Of a DNA stretch of 64,000 nucleotides, positions 1-7,500 are shown in pieces. The first letter of the stretch is position 1; the number at the start of each line of letters is the position of its first letter. Position numbers and translations under genes: made by a program. Location of the stretch: positions 1 to 64,000 of the IMG/VR virus record IMGVR_UViG_3300030430_004105; one strand, 5' to 3'. The DNA comes from a virus. The notes under the pieces were generated by a model. That model searched no databases. It saw only the letters and a program-made list of their open reading frames with translations, and had not been told where the DNA came from.

Positions 1-1237
1 CCTCTAATTTTGCAATAATTAATGGACGAGTTTTCATAGATGTTGTAAAGCCCGGTACAGCACTTGGGTTTCCTATTGCAGATACTTGTTCAATATATTC
101 ATTTGATCCTTTGAGGCTAAAATAAATGTTGGGATATTCTAGATCAATAAGTTTTTCTAAGACTGAATACCCAATGTTGTTGTTTTCAACTACTAGTAAG
201 CAGCCACCGTACTCTCTTCCTGCAGAATACAGCATGTTTGCGAAGTCATCGATGTTTGGCTTACCTTTGTATTCTGCTACAATCTCCATTGTATCAGTAT
301 TGACAACATGAAACACAGAGTAGTCAGCACCGTCACCTCTGGCAACGTCTGCAACTAGCACATACTTCTTTCCGTCTTGGCACTCTTCCCAGATCCAATA
401 GTTTCTGTCATACCCAACCTTGTGCTTTGGCTCACATATCATCTTTTCGATTCTATCTATATCGTCAGGAGCAATCACAGTTTCACCAGAAGCATTGAAA
501 TTACATTCATACTCTTGTGCAATCTGTCTCATGTTCATGTTCTTTGTTTCATCATCAAACCATTTAGCATCCCTATCTGGGTGTCTGCTCCAATGTAGCC
601 TTGTGGGCTTGAAATTGTTAACTCCTGACTCTGCATCAACGTAGGTAGTGTGAAACCAATTACCAACACCATTAGGTGTTGAGAGGGCAATACAGCGCCC
701 CCCTGTGGATATTGTAGGGTAGATACCTGTCCACAATTGCTCCATGTCTGGAATGAAAGCAGCCTCATCAAGCACTAGTAAGGATAATGCTTCCGAACGC
801 CCAGCATCACCTGCAGTAGATGAAGCCTTGATCCAAGATCCATTAGAGAGTTCAAATGAAGTTCTGTTGTCCACAGTAATCTTTGCAATCTGCATCCACT
901 CTGGTAAGGACTTAACCATCTCTTTTACTTTGATTACAACGTTCTTTGCTGTCTCTAGTTTGGTACAAAGAATCAAAACCTTCTTGTGTTTGTGGAACAT
1001 CATTAACCAAGCGACATGAGCAGCAACAATTGTCGAGATACCCATCTGTCTTGCCTTAAGAACTACATTAAAGCGATACTTCTCTAGATCAACTAGCAAC
1101 TCGTCTTGAAAATCGTATGTATCGAAACGTACCAAGCCGTGAACCGCATGTGGAATGCGGCAGAAGTTATTGACAAAGTATTCTTGAGACTTGCCACATT
1201 TTAATAACTCTTCTACGGCTTGTTGTTTCGATATCAT
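1..1237 (-). CDS. Terminase large subunit (gp17-like), 3' end outside window
   Basis: ATP-driven DNA-packaging motor and headful nuclease. About 412 residues are visible, from ATG at 1237 to the window edge with no stop. The N-terminus reads MISKQQAVEELLKCGKSQEY. A Walker A-like motif KARQMGIST lies near residue 60, as in phage terminases where the classical P-loop is degenerate. Walker B LLVLDEAAF is near residue 155 and is followed by the coupling motif LSTPNG. The RNase H-fold nuclease begins with LVADVARGDGADYS near residue 295, whose Asp residues fit metal-binding motif I, and VVENNNIG near residue 350 fits motif II. The Shine-Dalgarno sequence AGGAAACT precedes the ATG. It follows gene 1248-1610 by ten bases. 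The first bases of this gene and its leader recur twice upstream (near 1654-1689 and 2124-2152). The family call is very secure; the C-terminal catalytic residues are off-window. Confidence 0.95.
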   Translation of the reverse strand, partial: MISKQQAVEELLKCGKSQEYFVNNFCRIPHAVHGLVRFDTYDFQDELLVDLEKYRFNVVLKARQMGISTIVAAHVAWLMMFHKHKKVLILCTKLETAKNVVIKVKEMVKSLPEWMQIAKITVDNRTSFELSNGSWIKASSTAGDAGRSEALSLLVLDEAAFIPDMEQLWTGIYPTISTGGRCIALSTPNGVGNWFHTTYVDAESGVNNFKPTRLHWSRHPDRDAKWFDDETKNMNMRQIAQEYECNFNASGETVIAPDDIDRIEKMICEPKHKVGYDRNYWIWEECQDGKKYVLVADVARGDGADYSVFHVVNTDTMEIVAEYKGKPNIDDFANMLYSAGREYGGCLLVVENNNIGYSVLEKLIDLEYPNIYFSLKGSNEYIEQVSAIGNPSAVPGFTTSMKTRPLIIAKLE

Positions 1238-1254
1238 AGTTTCCTAATTATAAT
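1219..1254 (-). repeat. Terminase translation-start repeat, copy 1 (functional)
   Basis: Minus-strand leader AGGAAACT followed by ATGATATCGAAACAACAAG. This is the start of the terminase gene. Closely similar stretches occur at 1654-1689 and 2124-2152, where the reading frame closes after 15 and 22 codons. Confidence 0.7.
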
Positions 1255-1610
1255 TTTGACTGTATCTCTCTTTTGTAAAAATTTAAAGAAGCCGTCATGT
1301 CTCTGCTTCTCTCAAATTGCATAGCATAATCTTCAACGGCTCTTCCGATTTCTTCTTTCGAAACGCCTTTGAATTCCATATAATCCCTAACAACTTCAAT
1401 AATTTGATCAATCGACTGAGTTGTTTGAAAGTTTTTACTTTTAGATTTTGCATAGCCAAAAAGTTTTTCGTCCAAGCCACCGTCTCCTGCATTTCTTGAT
1501 CTTAATCGTGGAACGGGATCAAGATTTATATAATTGCCGGTGTTTTCATTGAGGACTTTGCTTAACTCCTCTTTTATCAATTGTTTGATATAGTTTTTTG
1601 TTACTTTCAT
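1248..1610 (-). CDS. Small protein with putative capsid-targeting leader (paralogous leader A)
   Basis: A 120-residue protein of unknown function. ATG at 1610 has an excellent ribosome site, AAAGGAGGAAGTCGCT. Residues 1-16 (MKVTKNYIKQLIKEEL) form a basic/acidic amphipathic helix followed by SKVLNE, which fits the L-x-E cleavage consensus of T4-type prohead proteases. The next gene upstream (1685-2059) carries the same leader but a different body. In T4, internal head proteins use such an N-terminal targeting peptide to enter the prohead, where it is cut off. That this is a packaged internal protein is inference from the leader and from its place beside the terminase. The body is acidic and helical with no motif I recognise. 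It could instead be a minor neck or head protein. Confidence 0.75.
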   Translation of the reverse strand: MKVTKNYIKQLIKEELSKVLNENTGNYINLDPVPRLRSRNAGDGGLDEKLFGYAKSKSKNFQTTQSIDQIIEVVRDYMEFKGVSKEEIGRAVEDYAMQFERSRDMTASLNFYKREIQSKL

Positions 1611-1640
1611 AGCGACTTCCTCCTTTACTTTTTCGCTTTA
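1561..1640 (-). repeat. Leader cassette repeat, copy A
   Basis: About 80 bases holding the strong ribosome site and the first codons (MKVTKNYIKQL...) of gene 1248-1610. They are highly similar to 2011-2089 over the same elements: GCGAAAAA, stop TAA, GGAGG, ATG and targeting-peptide codons. The similarity ends inside the gene body, so the cassette is the duplicated part. Confidence 0.75.
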
Positions 1641-1672
1641 AAATCTTTTTCTTCTTGTTGTTTCAATATCAT
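1625..1672 (-). other. Truncated terminase-start remnant, 15 codons
   Basis: ATG at 1672 opens a 15-codon frame, MILKQQEEKDFKAKK, ending in TAA at 1625. Its leader and first six codons match the true terminase start at 1237 almost base for base, then diverge. I read it as a scar of tandem duplication at the terminase 5' end. It could still act as a short leader peptide that couples translation into gene 1248-1610, whose ribosome site overlaps its stop. Confidence 0.55.
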
Positions 1673-1689
1673 AGTTTCCTGATATTATC
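1654..1689 (-). repeat. Terminase translation-start repeat, copy 2
   Basis: Minus-strand AGGAAACT then ATGATATTGAAACAACAAG, a near copy of the terminase start at 1219-1254. It lies immediately after the stop codon of gene 1685-2059, just as the real copy lies after gene 1248-1610. Confidence 0.7.
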
Positions 1690-2059
1690 TGCCACGAACA
1701 TATTCAAAGCCACCACTTTCGGCGCCATCACCGTACTCGATCTGGATTTGGATTTTGTCACTAAGCAATGCCGAAGCAATACTCTCAGCCGGCAGTCTCA
1801 ACATTTTACTCCAGACTTTACCTGCATTCATAGCAGCCTCTTTGGGATCCCTACCATATTCTCCTGCTTTAGCAAACCCCTCCATTGCGATTAATGGCGC
1901 TTGTCTTCCTCTGACGGATCCGAATTTGCCCATTATGTTATATTCTAATAAATCATCCGACAATATTCGAACAAAACCTCGGACATCACTTCCTTCTGCC
2001 AAAGTTTTTTCTAATTCTTCTTTTACCAATTGTTTGATATAATTTTTTGTAACTTTCAT
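1685..2059 (-). CDS. Small protein with putative capsid-targeting leader (paralogous leader B)
   Basis: A 124-residue protein of unknown function. I start it at ATG 2059, which has the ribosome site AAAGGAGGAAATCGCA and begins MKVTKNYIKQLVKEEL, matching its downstream neighbour. A longer frame from 2176 would overlap the preceding gene and translate an AT-rich spacer. After the leader comes EKTLAEG, where L-A-E fits the T4-type prohead protease site. The body (with GKFGSVRGRQAPLIAMEGFAKAG in the middle) differs entirely from gene 1248-1610, so the two share only a leader. A packaged internal head protein is the favoured guess; direct evidence is limited to the leader and position. Confidence 0.75.
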   Translation of the reverse strand: MKVTKNYIKQLVKEELEKTLAEGSDVRGFVRILSDDLLEYNIMGKFGSVRGRQAPLIAMEGFAKAGEYGRDPKEAAMNAGKVWSKMLRLPAESIASALLSDKIQIQIEYGDGAESGGFEYVRGR

Positions 2060-2089
2060 TGCGATTTCCTCCTTTAGTTTTTCGCTTTT
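2011..2089 (-). repeat. Leader cassette repeat, copy B
   Basis: Counterpart of the repeat at 1561-1640. It has the same GCGAAAAA, TAA, GGAGG, ATG and first codons of the targeting-like peptide. It precedes gene body 1685-2059 instead of 1248-1610. Confidence 0.75.
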
Positions 2090-2142
2090 AAATTTTTTAA
2101 AAAATTTATTAAATTTTTTTCGGTGTGTTGTTTTGATATCAT
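2074..2142 (-). other. Truncated terminase-start remnant, 22 codons
   Basis: ATG at 2142, overlapping the TGA of gene 2139-2636 as ATGA, opens MISKQHTEKNLI and closes at TAA 2074 after 22 codons. The first five residues, MISKQ, equal those of the terminase at 1237. An AT-rich run then leads to the GGAGG of gene 1685-2059. This is the third occurrence of the terminase-start signature in about 1 kb. Confidence 0.5.
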
Positions 2143-2152
2143 GGTATCCTGC
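2124..2152 (-). repeat. Terminase translation-start repeat, copy 3 (more diverged)
   Basis: Minus-strand AGGATACC then ATGATATCAAAACAACA. It is recognisably the same element as 1219-1254 and 1654-1689, but here the leader also encodes the last residues of gene 2139-2636. Confidence 0.6.
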
Positions 2153-2636
2153 GGTATCCCGGACGAACGCCGTCACCTAGAGCATCATAAACAACACGCT
2201 CAAATATCTCACGAGCACCTTCTATGTCTTTTAATACTTTCTGTTCTCTTTTCGGATCGTAACGCCCATACTTCGATGTTGATTCTTCTGACACCGTGCT
2301 TCTCATGTACTCTTCCATCTTTTTATATTCAACTTCTAACTGTTGGGTAGTCATATTGTTTATTTTCAAAAAATCCATGACAGCAAAAAGAATTTCTTTT
2401 CCAGAATATTCTGGATTACCACCACGATCTTTATTACCTAACTCAGCACAAGCATTCCACAACTGGAGAGGAAAATTACTAGTACCATCATAAAGATCAT
2501 TTTCGTTAAAAGTCGGTTTTGCATTTGGATCTAATGGCTTAGATTTTTGCGGAGGAGTAGAGTATTTTCTAATATAGTTCTTAATATCTTCGTCCTCGTT
2601 AACAAATTTTCTAAAATTTTCAAATAACTTTTTCAT
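2139..2636 (-). CDS. Small protein with phage-type amphipathic leader
   Basis: A 165-residue protein of unknown function. It starts MKKLFENFRKFVNEDED. This aromatic/basic amphipathic N-terminus ends in V-N-E and resembles the T4 internal-protein targeting peptide (MKTYQEFIAE) in length and pattern. The rest is charged and helical, with a proline/lysine-rich linker at residues 26-45 and a C-terminal helical region near residues 95-165. It sits in the same small-gene group as 1248-1610 and 1685-2059, upstream of the terminase. A head internal protein is possible by analogy. I recognise no enzymatic motif. Confidence 0.75.
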   Translation of the reverse strand: MKKLFENFRKFVNEDEDIKNYIRKYSTPPQKSKPLDPNAKPTFNENDLYDGTSNFPLQLWNACAELGNKDRGGNPEYSGKEILFAVMDFLKINNMTTQQLEVEYKKMEEYMRSTVSEESTSKYGRYDPKREQKVLKDIEGAREIFERVVYDALGDGVRPGYRRIP

Positions 2637-2639
2637 AAT

Positions 2640-3194
2640 TTAATCCTCGTTTTTTGCTGTATAATTTGAAGGCTTCTTAGCCTGTTCTGCGCCTTGCGAA
2701 AGGAAATCCTTGATCGCTTTATCAAGTCTATCTTCTTCGCTTGGTAACCCAACATGCTCAGCATCAACCCCACCTAACTCAAATTTTTGTTGAGCAATAA
2801 TTGACACCCTTTGTCTTGAGATATATTGCATGTTGATCTCGATTTCTGAAGGTTTGTTAAGGCTAAGAGATCCTTCACCTCCAACCTTTTTATATTCTTT
2901 CTTAAGAAACTTCACAATATCTGCAATGCATTGTTCAATATCAGAAGTCAACTGTGGCTTGTGTGAGTCTTTTGCTGTGCATTCTGTATGGTAAGATAAC
3001 ATGACAGTGTTGCCCATAACTCTGATATTGAAACCGTCGATTACACGGGAATCCTTAATAGAACACCCTTTTTCTCTTTTTAGTCCGATTTCTTTTGCAA
3101 GATCCTCGCCTGTAAATCTTTCATCATGTGCTCCATCATAAGCATTTGCTGCTGCTTGTTGTAGCGCTGTTACGATTTGTAATGTTGTAGCCAT
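2640..3194 (-). CDS. Conserved phage protein of unknown function, possible virion component
   Basis: A 184-residue protein starting at ATG 3194 (MATTLQIVTALQQAAANAYDG) behind the ribosome site AGAGGAAC. A longer frame from 3320 would run through the preceding gene and is not used. The sequence has an N-terminal helical segment, then GLKREKGCSIKDSRVIDGF, and a central region ending LKKEYKKVGG before alternating strand-like segments. I recall similar proteins in aquatic T4-like phages without an assigned role. The location among small genes beside the terminase fits a neck, head or accessory role, but nothing in the sequence proves one. Confidence 0.8.
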   Translation of the reverse strand: MATTLQIVTALQQAAANAYDGAHDERFTGEDLAKEIGLKREKGCSIKDSRVIDGFNIRVMGNTVMLSYHTECTAKDSHKPQLTSDIEQCIADIVKFLKKEYKKVGGEGSLSLNKPSEIEINMQYISRQRVSIIAQQKFELGGVDAEHVGLPSEEDRLDKAIKDFLSQGAEQAKKPSNYTAKNED

Positions 3195-3195
3195 T

Positions 3196-3585
3196 TTATT
3201 GTTCCTCTTGATTTGGGCGCCACCCTGTTTGCCACCTTTCTTCTCTTCCATCGACATATTGAATGAAGCAATTCTGACAGCATTCATATTTGTGCATATA
3301 GAAATCATCACCTTTGTCAAAAGAGTAAGTTGAACATACAGGGCAGGTTCTTTTACTATCAGTATTAAGTAGTCTTTTTGGCATTAAAAAACCATCTGTT
3401 TCTACTAAATCATTATCTTCATGATATTTAGAAACTTTTGATTCAAATTTTTTCGTTGTTTCTAGATATTCTTTTTCTTTATCGTCATCCCATCCAGCAT
3501 TAGGGTTTTGTACTGTTTCTTTGCCATACTTCTTCCCTATTGCCTTTTCAAATGCTGCTATCTTGTTAAGATCATTAATCTTCAC
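3196..3585 (-). CDS. Zinc-ribbon protein of unknown function
   Basis: A 129-residue protein from a GTG start at 3585. The GTG is favoured by GGAGGCGCACA just upstream and overlaps the stop of gene 3582-4004 (GTGA). The C-terminal third holds CPVCSTYSF and later HKYECCQNC, a two-knuckle zinc ribbon, then IQYVDGREERWQTGWRP. The N-terminal half is charged and helical. The knuckle pairs are about 26 residues apart. It could bind nucleic acid or be a small structural zinc protein. The role is unknown. Confidence 0.8.
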   Translation of the reverse strand: MKINDLNKIAAFEKAIGKKYGKETVQNPNAGWDDDKEKEYLETTKKFESKVSKYHEDNDLVETDGFLMPKRLLNTDSKRTCPVCSTYSFDKGDDFYMHKYECCQNCFIQYVDGREERWQTGWRPNQEEQ

Positions 3586-4004
3586 TGTGCGCCTCCAAGT
3601 GCCTTTACCAATAGATATGTCAATGTAACGCCTACTGCCACACCTGCTGTGAATACAATCCGATTGTCATCCTTGCCAATTGTTTCTATCTCTTCTTCTA
3701 GTGTTTCAATGACGTCATTCTTTTCTTTTGTGATTCTATCAACTTCACCTTTGTGGAAGTCGATTTGAGACTGTAAGTCGTCTTGTATGAGATCACATTC
3801 TGTTTGTAATAAGTCTAACTCTTTTTGTTTCTGTATGTCACACTTCTCCTGTTCAAACTCAGGCAGAGTTAGTAAGTGCGACATCGCTTCATCATCCAAT
3901 AGCGTTCCCTTGAACGGACAAGGCTGCTCTAATTCTACATAAGTGAATTTACCATTGTCTGCTTGTGCTACTCCTATAAATAATACCAGTAAACTACTCA
4001 ACAT
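3582..4004 (-). CDS. Spanin-like envelope protein: signal peptide, coiled coil, C-terminal membrane helix
   Basis: A 140-residue protein. I choose ATG 4004 (MLSSLLVLFIGVAQADNG), which overlaps the upstream gene by 11 bases; a TTG four codons earlier is the alternative. Residues 1-14 look like a signal peptide with A-Q-A before a likely cut. Next come a PCPFKGTLLDDEAM motif region and a long coiled coil (about residues 45-105). A hydrophobic helix, VFTAGVAVGVTLTYLLV, lies near the C-terminus. It follows a holin and an inner-membrane coiled-coil protein, so a role in outer-membrane disruption or lysis control is likely. There is no lipobox cysteine, so it is not a standard o-spanin. Confidence 0.65.
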   Translation of the reverse strand: MLSSLLVLFIGVAQADNGKFTYVELEQPCPFKGTLLDDEAMSHLLTLPEFEQEKCDIQKQKELDLLQTECDLIQDDLQSQIDFHKGEVDRITKEKNDVIETLEEEIETIGKDDNRIVFTAGVAVGVTLTYLLVKALGGAQ

Positions 4005-4368
4005 ACTTAAATCCAAATTTTTGTTCTATTTCTTTAATTAGTGTTTCCGGTTTTTCTTTGAGGATGTTTTGATATTCGTCTTTCCTTTCGGACGTTTTGA
4101 TTTCCAAGTCTGCAACCCTATCACCGTAGTGTTCCAAGATAATGTCAATTTCTTCTTTATATTTTTCATATGCTTCCTTTTGATCCTTAATTCTTATTTC
4201 ATAATTATTTTTTAATTCTTGCATCGATTCTTCATGAGCCTCGATTCTTTGCTGTTCGAGTTCTTTCAGTGACGCATAGTCAACTCTAGATTTAATCCAG
4301 AGAACGAGGAAAAGAGCCGCAATAAGCAACTCTTTCCAGTGTTTTAGCACGTATTTCCAAACCATCAT
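3994..4368 (-). CDS. Rz-like inner-membrane spanin candidate
   Basis: A 124-residue protein with one N-terminal transmembrane helix (ELLIAALFLVLWI, residues 13-25). It is followed by a highly charged coiled coil through most of the rest, the layout of i-spanins that span the periplasm. Its start overlaps the holin stop and its end overlaps the start of the signal-peptide protein, so the three are translationally coupled. There is no sequence motif beyond topology. The spanin call rests on topology and on its place in a lysis cassette. Confidence 0.65.
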   Translation of the reverse strand: MMVWKYVLKHWKELLIAALFLVLWIKSRVDYASLKELEQQRIEAHEESMQELKNNYEIRIKDQKEAYEKYKEEIDIILEHYGDRVADLEIKTSERKDEYQNILKEKPETLIKEIEQKFGFKYVE

Positions 4369-4574
4369 ACTCCCTTCATTTTAGCAATAGCGTCGATGAC
4401 GGATTGTCCTCCGATATATAGCCCTGAGATCATAACCCAGTCTGCAGACTCAACCATGCCGAATCCCATGAGGGCTGTCGCTGCAACCCATACCATAAGT
4501 TTACGACTTGTAACTTTGCTGAGCCATGCGTCTACCATTGCTTCTTGCTTTTCTTTGATTTCTTCCATTGTCAT
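4365..4574 (-). CDS. Holin
   Basis: A 69-residue protein starting at ATG 4574 with the ribosome site GGAGGAAGC. An amphipathic charged N-terminus (residues 1-24) is followed by two hydrophobic stretches (about 28-42 and 45-62) and a short basic tail. This is a small two-helix holin layout that would put holes in the inner membrane at lysis time. It is directly coupled to two spanin-like genes downstream. No endolysin gene lies next to it in this window. Confidence 0.7.
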   Translation of the reverse strand: MTMEEIKEKQEAMVDAWLSKVTSRKLMVWVAATALMGFGMVESADWVMISGLYIGGQSVIDAIAKMKGV

Positions 4575-4582
4575 GCTTCCTC

Positions 4583-7500
4583 CTATTGTTTAACATGAGC
4601 ATAGCCATCCTTTTTATCTATAACGATTTGCATGTCTACGCAATCCTTCAACGAATCTAGGTGACTAATTAGTAAAACTGTTTTAAAGTTTACCTTAATT
4701 AGTTCCAAAATACGAATAAAGCCCTCCATATTTTCTTCATCTAGTGCTGTTCCGGGTTCATCGAGAATAAAAATGTTTCCTTTTGGCATGGAAGATACTG
4801 TGAGCAAAGCCATACGGATAGCCATGGCAGCAATAGTCTTCTCTGCGCCTGAGCCCATCTCTAGAGGACGAGGATCATGCTTAGGGTGGTTGATGTAAAT
4901 CTCAAACTTACCACCGTCTACTTCGAAGAAAATATTAAAATCAACAATGTTTGCAATTGTTTTTGATATCTCCTCGTTGATTACTGGTAATTTTTTCTTG
5001 ATAACATCAAAAGCAATACCATTAGAGTGCATGCACTGCATATACAAGTCGTATGCCGAATACTGGGATCGGTACTCTTCAAGTTGTTTTGCCATGTCTT
5101 CAAGACTATTTATCTTCTCTTCGATGGAGCCTGTCTGCTTATAGAAGTCCAAACGATCTTTCTCGCACTTAGCAAGTGTTCTCTTGGTAGTCTTGATCTT
5201 AGACTTGAAAGAGTCTTTCTGCTTGAGCATAGTCTCTAGGTTTTCGATTGCTTCTTTGTTGTCTTCGTACTTCTGCTGCTCTGCTTCCAACTCCTCAATC
5301 TCTTTCGAAAGAAGTTTGATCGCTGTTTGATCTCGTTCGAGTTGAAGTCCAATCTCTGTTATCCTAGAGGATGTTTCGACTTTCTTGTCTAGCAACTTCT
5401 GAAACTTGTCTAAGTGTTCTGTTACTTTATCGGGATTTAAATCTTTGAGGCTTTGTTCAAAAGCCGCCATTTTATTATTAGCATCTTCTATCTCTAGTTT
5501 GATAGCAGGTAGTTGGGCGATGGCTATGTTGGCGTCTTTGACAAAAGGATTCTCACAACAGAACCTACAATCCGGATCATACTCATGCTCTTCTAATAAC
5601 TTACCTTTTGCTGCCTTCTGCTTGTATTCCCTTTCTTTGGCGTTCAACACCTTCTCTGCTTCTGTGATAGACTGGCTTAGATCTTCTATTTTGACTCGAC
5701 GAGAGTTAAGTCCATCTATATCAAATGTCTGTTCGAAATCGCACAATGCTTTATATCTTTCTTCTTTGCCCTTTCTTTCTTCGGTAAGTTCTTCTATATG
5801 GTTGTAAAGCCCTGATACTTGTGTCTTTTTCGAAACAATTTTGTTTCTAACTTTTGCTATATCAATTAACTCTGTCGGAACAGATGATATGCTTGATTCT
5901 AACAAGGCTAGTTCGCCATTCAATTCTTCAATTTGCTTTGATAACACTCTGCAATCTTCTTCATGTCCGTTTAAGCGCTTTGTAACTTTTGCTAATTCAA
6001 CTATCTGATCTTTCTTTTCTTGATGGAAATCTCTGCCATCTAGTCGCTTTAACATAGCACGAACCTCTGCTGAGTCTTCTTTTGCAAGACGATACTTCTG
6101 TTCGAACTGGTTTAGATCGAGAAATTTTGCGAAGATTTCTTTACGCTTTGATGCCCCTTCCGAAATGAAATTCAAAGCACCGTTTTGTGAACTCATAGAC
6201 GTCAATAGGAAGTCTTCTAGAGATCCAAAGTGGTTTCGTATAGCCTTGTCTGTTTCATTCCTTGTAGTGCCATTGAGGGGCGTTATATCGCCTGTTATTA
6301 ATGACTCTGAATAGAACGTAACACCTGTCTTTGCTTCAAGCGTTTCTACGCCTTTTAACTTCTTTGTGTACTTCTCTGCTTCTCTTTCAATGACAAACTT
6401 CTGTTCCCCAACGGTAACATCGAGTTTTGCTATTGCCTTATTCTTGTTTTGGTTGATGACGTTGAGGTTCTTCTTCTCGTTCTTTGATGTTGAGTTGAAC
6501 ATAGAGAACAAGATGGAGTCAATGATAGACGATTTACCAGAGAAATTTTTACCGAAGATACCTACAATACCGTTTAGGTTCTGGAAGTTTATCTCATTGC
6601 CCTTTCCGTAATTAAACAGATTGTCCCACCTGATACTGTCCAAATTCCAATTAACATTGCGAGAGATGTCATCTTCTCTAGCAACTGCATCATTGTACTT
6701 CTTGTTGAGTCGATATACATTCTCCAACTCATCCTGAGATAGGTTGAAAGGCTCTAGGTACTCTTCTATTAGATCTTCTTGCACTCTTATGTCTCTGAGA
6801 TCAAGAACTTCCGACTCTCCTTCTCCTAGTTCTACAGAGTTCCTACTTGTTGCCCTGTTAAGAAACGTTACGGATTCTGGGCTGAACTTGTGCTTGACAA
6901 CTTCTGTTGCCTTCTTGATTTGATCAATCGATAGAGAATTATCAGCGATAACACGTATTCTTGCTCCTTCTGGTGGGTTAAAATTTGAAATGTCTGGATT
7001 GCCATTAACATCCAACTCAATGTTCCATGATAAGAATGGACGTGGGTTGTTGAATACAATTGGCTTGATGGTGTGCTTTTTCTTGTTCTTGATGTTCCAT
7101 ATGAGAATACCTTTGTCATCTGTTTCTCCAAAGTTCTGCTGTACTGTGGAACCAGCATACCATATAGTACGCTTGTCGTCTAAATGCTGACGTTGGTGAA
7201 TGTCGCCTAGCATGGCGTAATCAAAATCATCAAAGATAGATATATCATGATCTCCATGAGTCATAGAAAAGCCTGTGTCTGTCTTGGAGTATTGCACTGC
7301 TCCGTGATACAAAGCGATGTTGATCTTACTGTCATCTGTTGGTTCTGTCCAATTGTCTTCATCAAACACAGATAAAACATTCAGCACAACATCGTTTCCG
7401 ATGTCTGTTTCTCCTGAGTTCTTCAGTAAGTGCAGGTTTTTGTGATCCAATGCATTGATGATCGGCGTAATTGCATCTTGGCGTGAACTGTTCTTAAGAT

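Noticed and set aside
2057-2176. Longer N-terminal extension of the gene at 1685-2059 (start at 2176)
   Set aside because: It would translate an AT-rich spacer and overlap the preceding gene, while ATG 2059 has a strong GGAGG and a leader shared with its neighbour.
3195-3320. Longer N-terminal extension of the gene at 2640-3194
   Set aside because: It overlaps the zinc-ribbon gene in another frame; ATG 3194 has a suitable ribosome site and a typical start.
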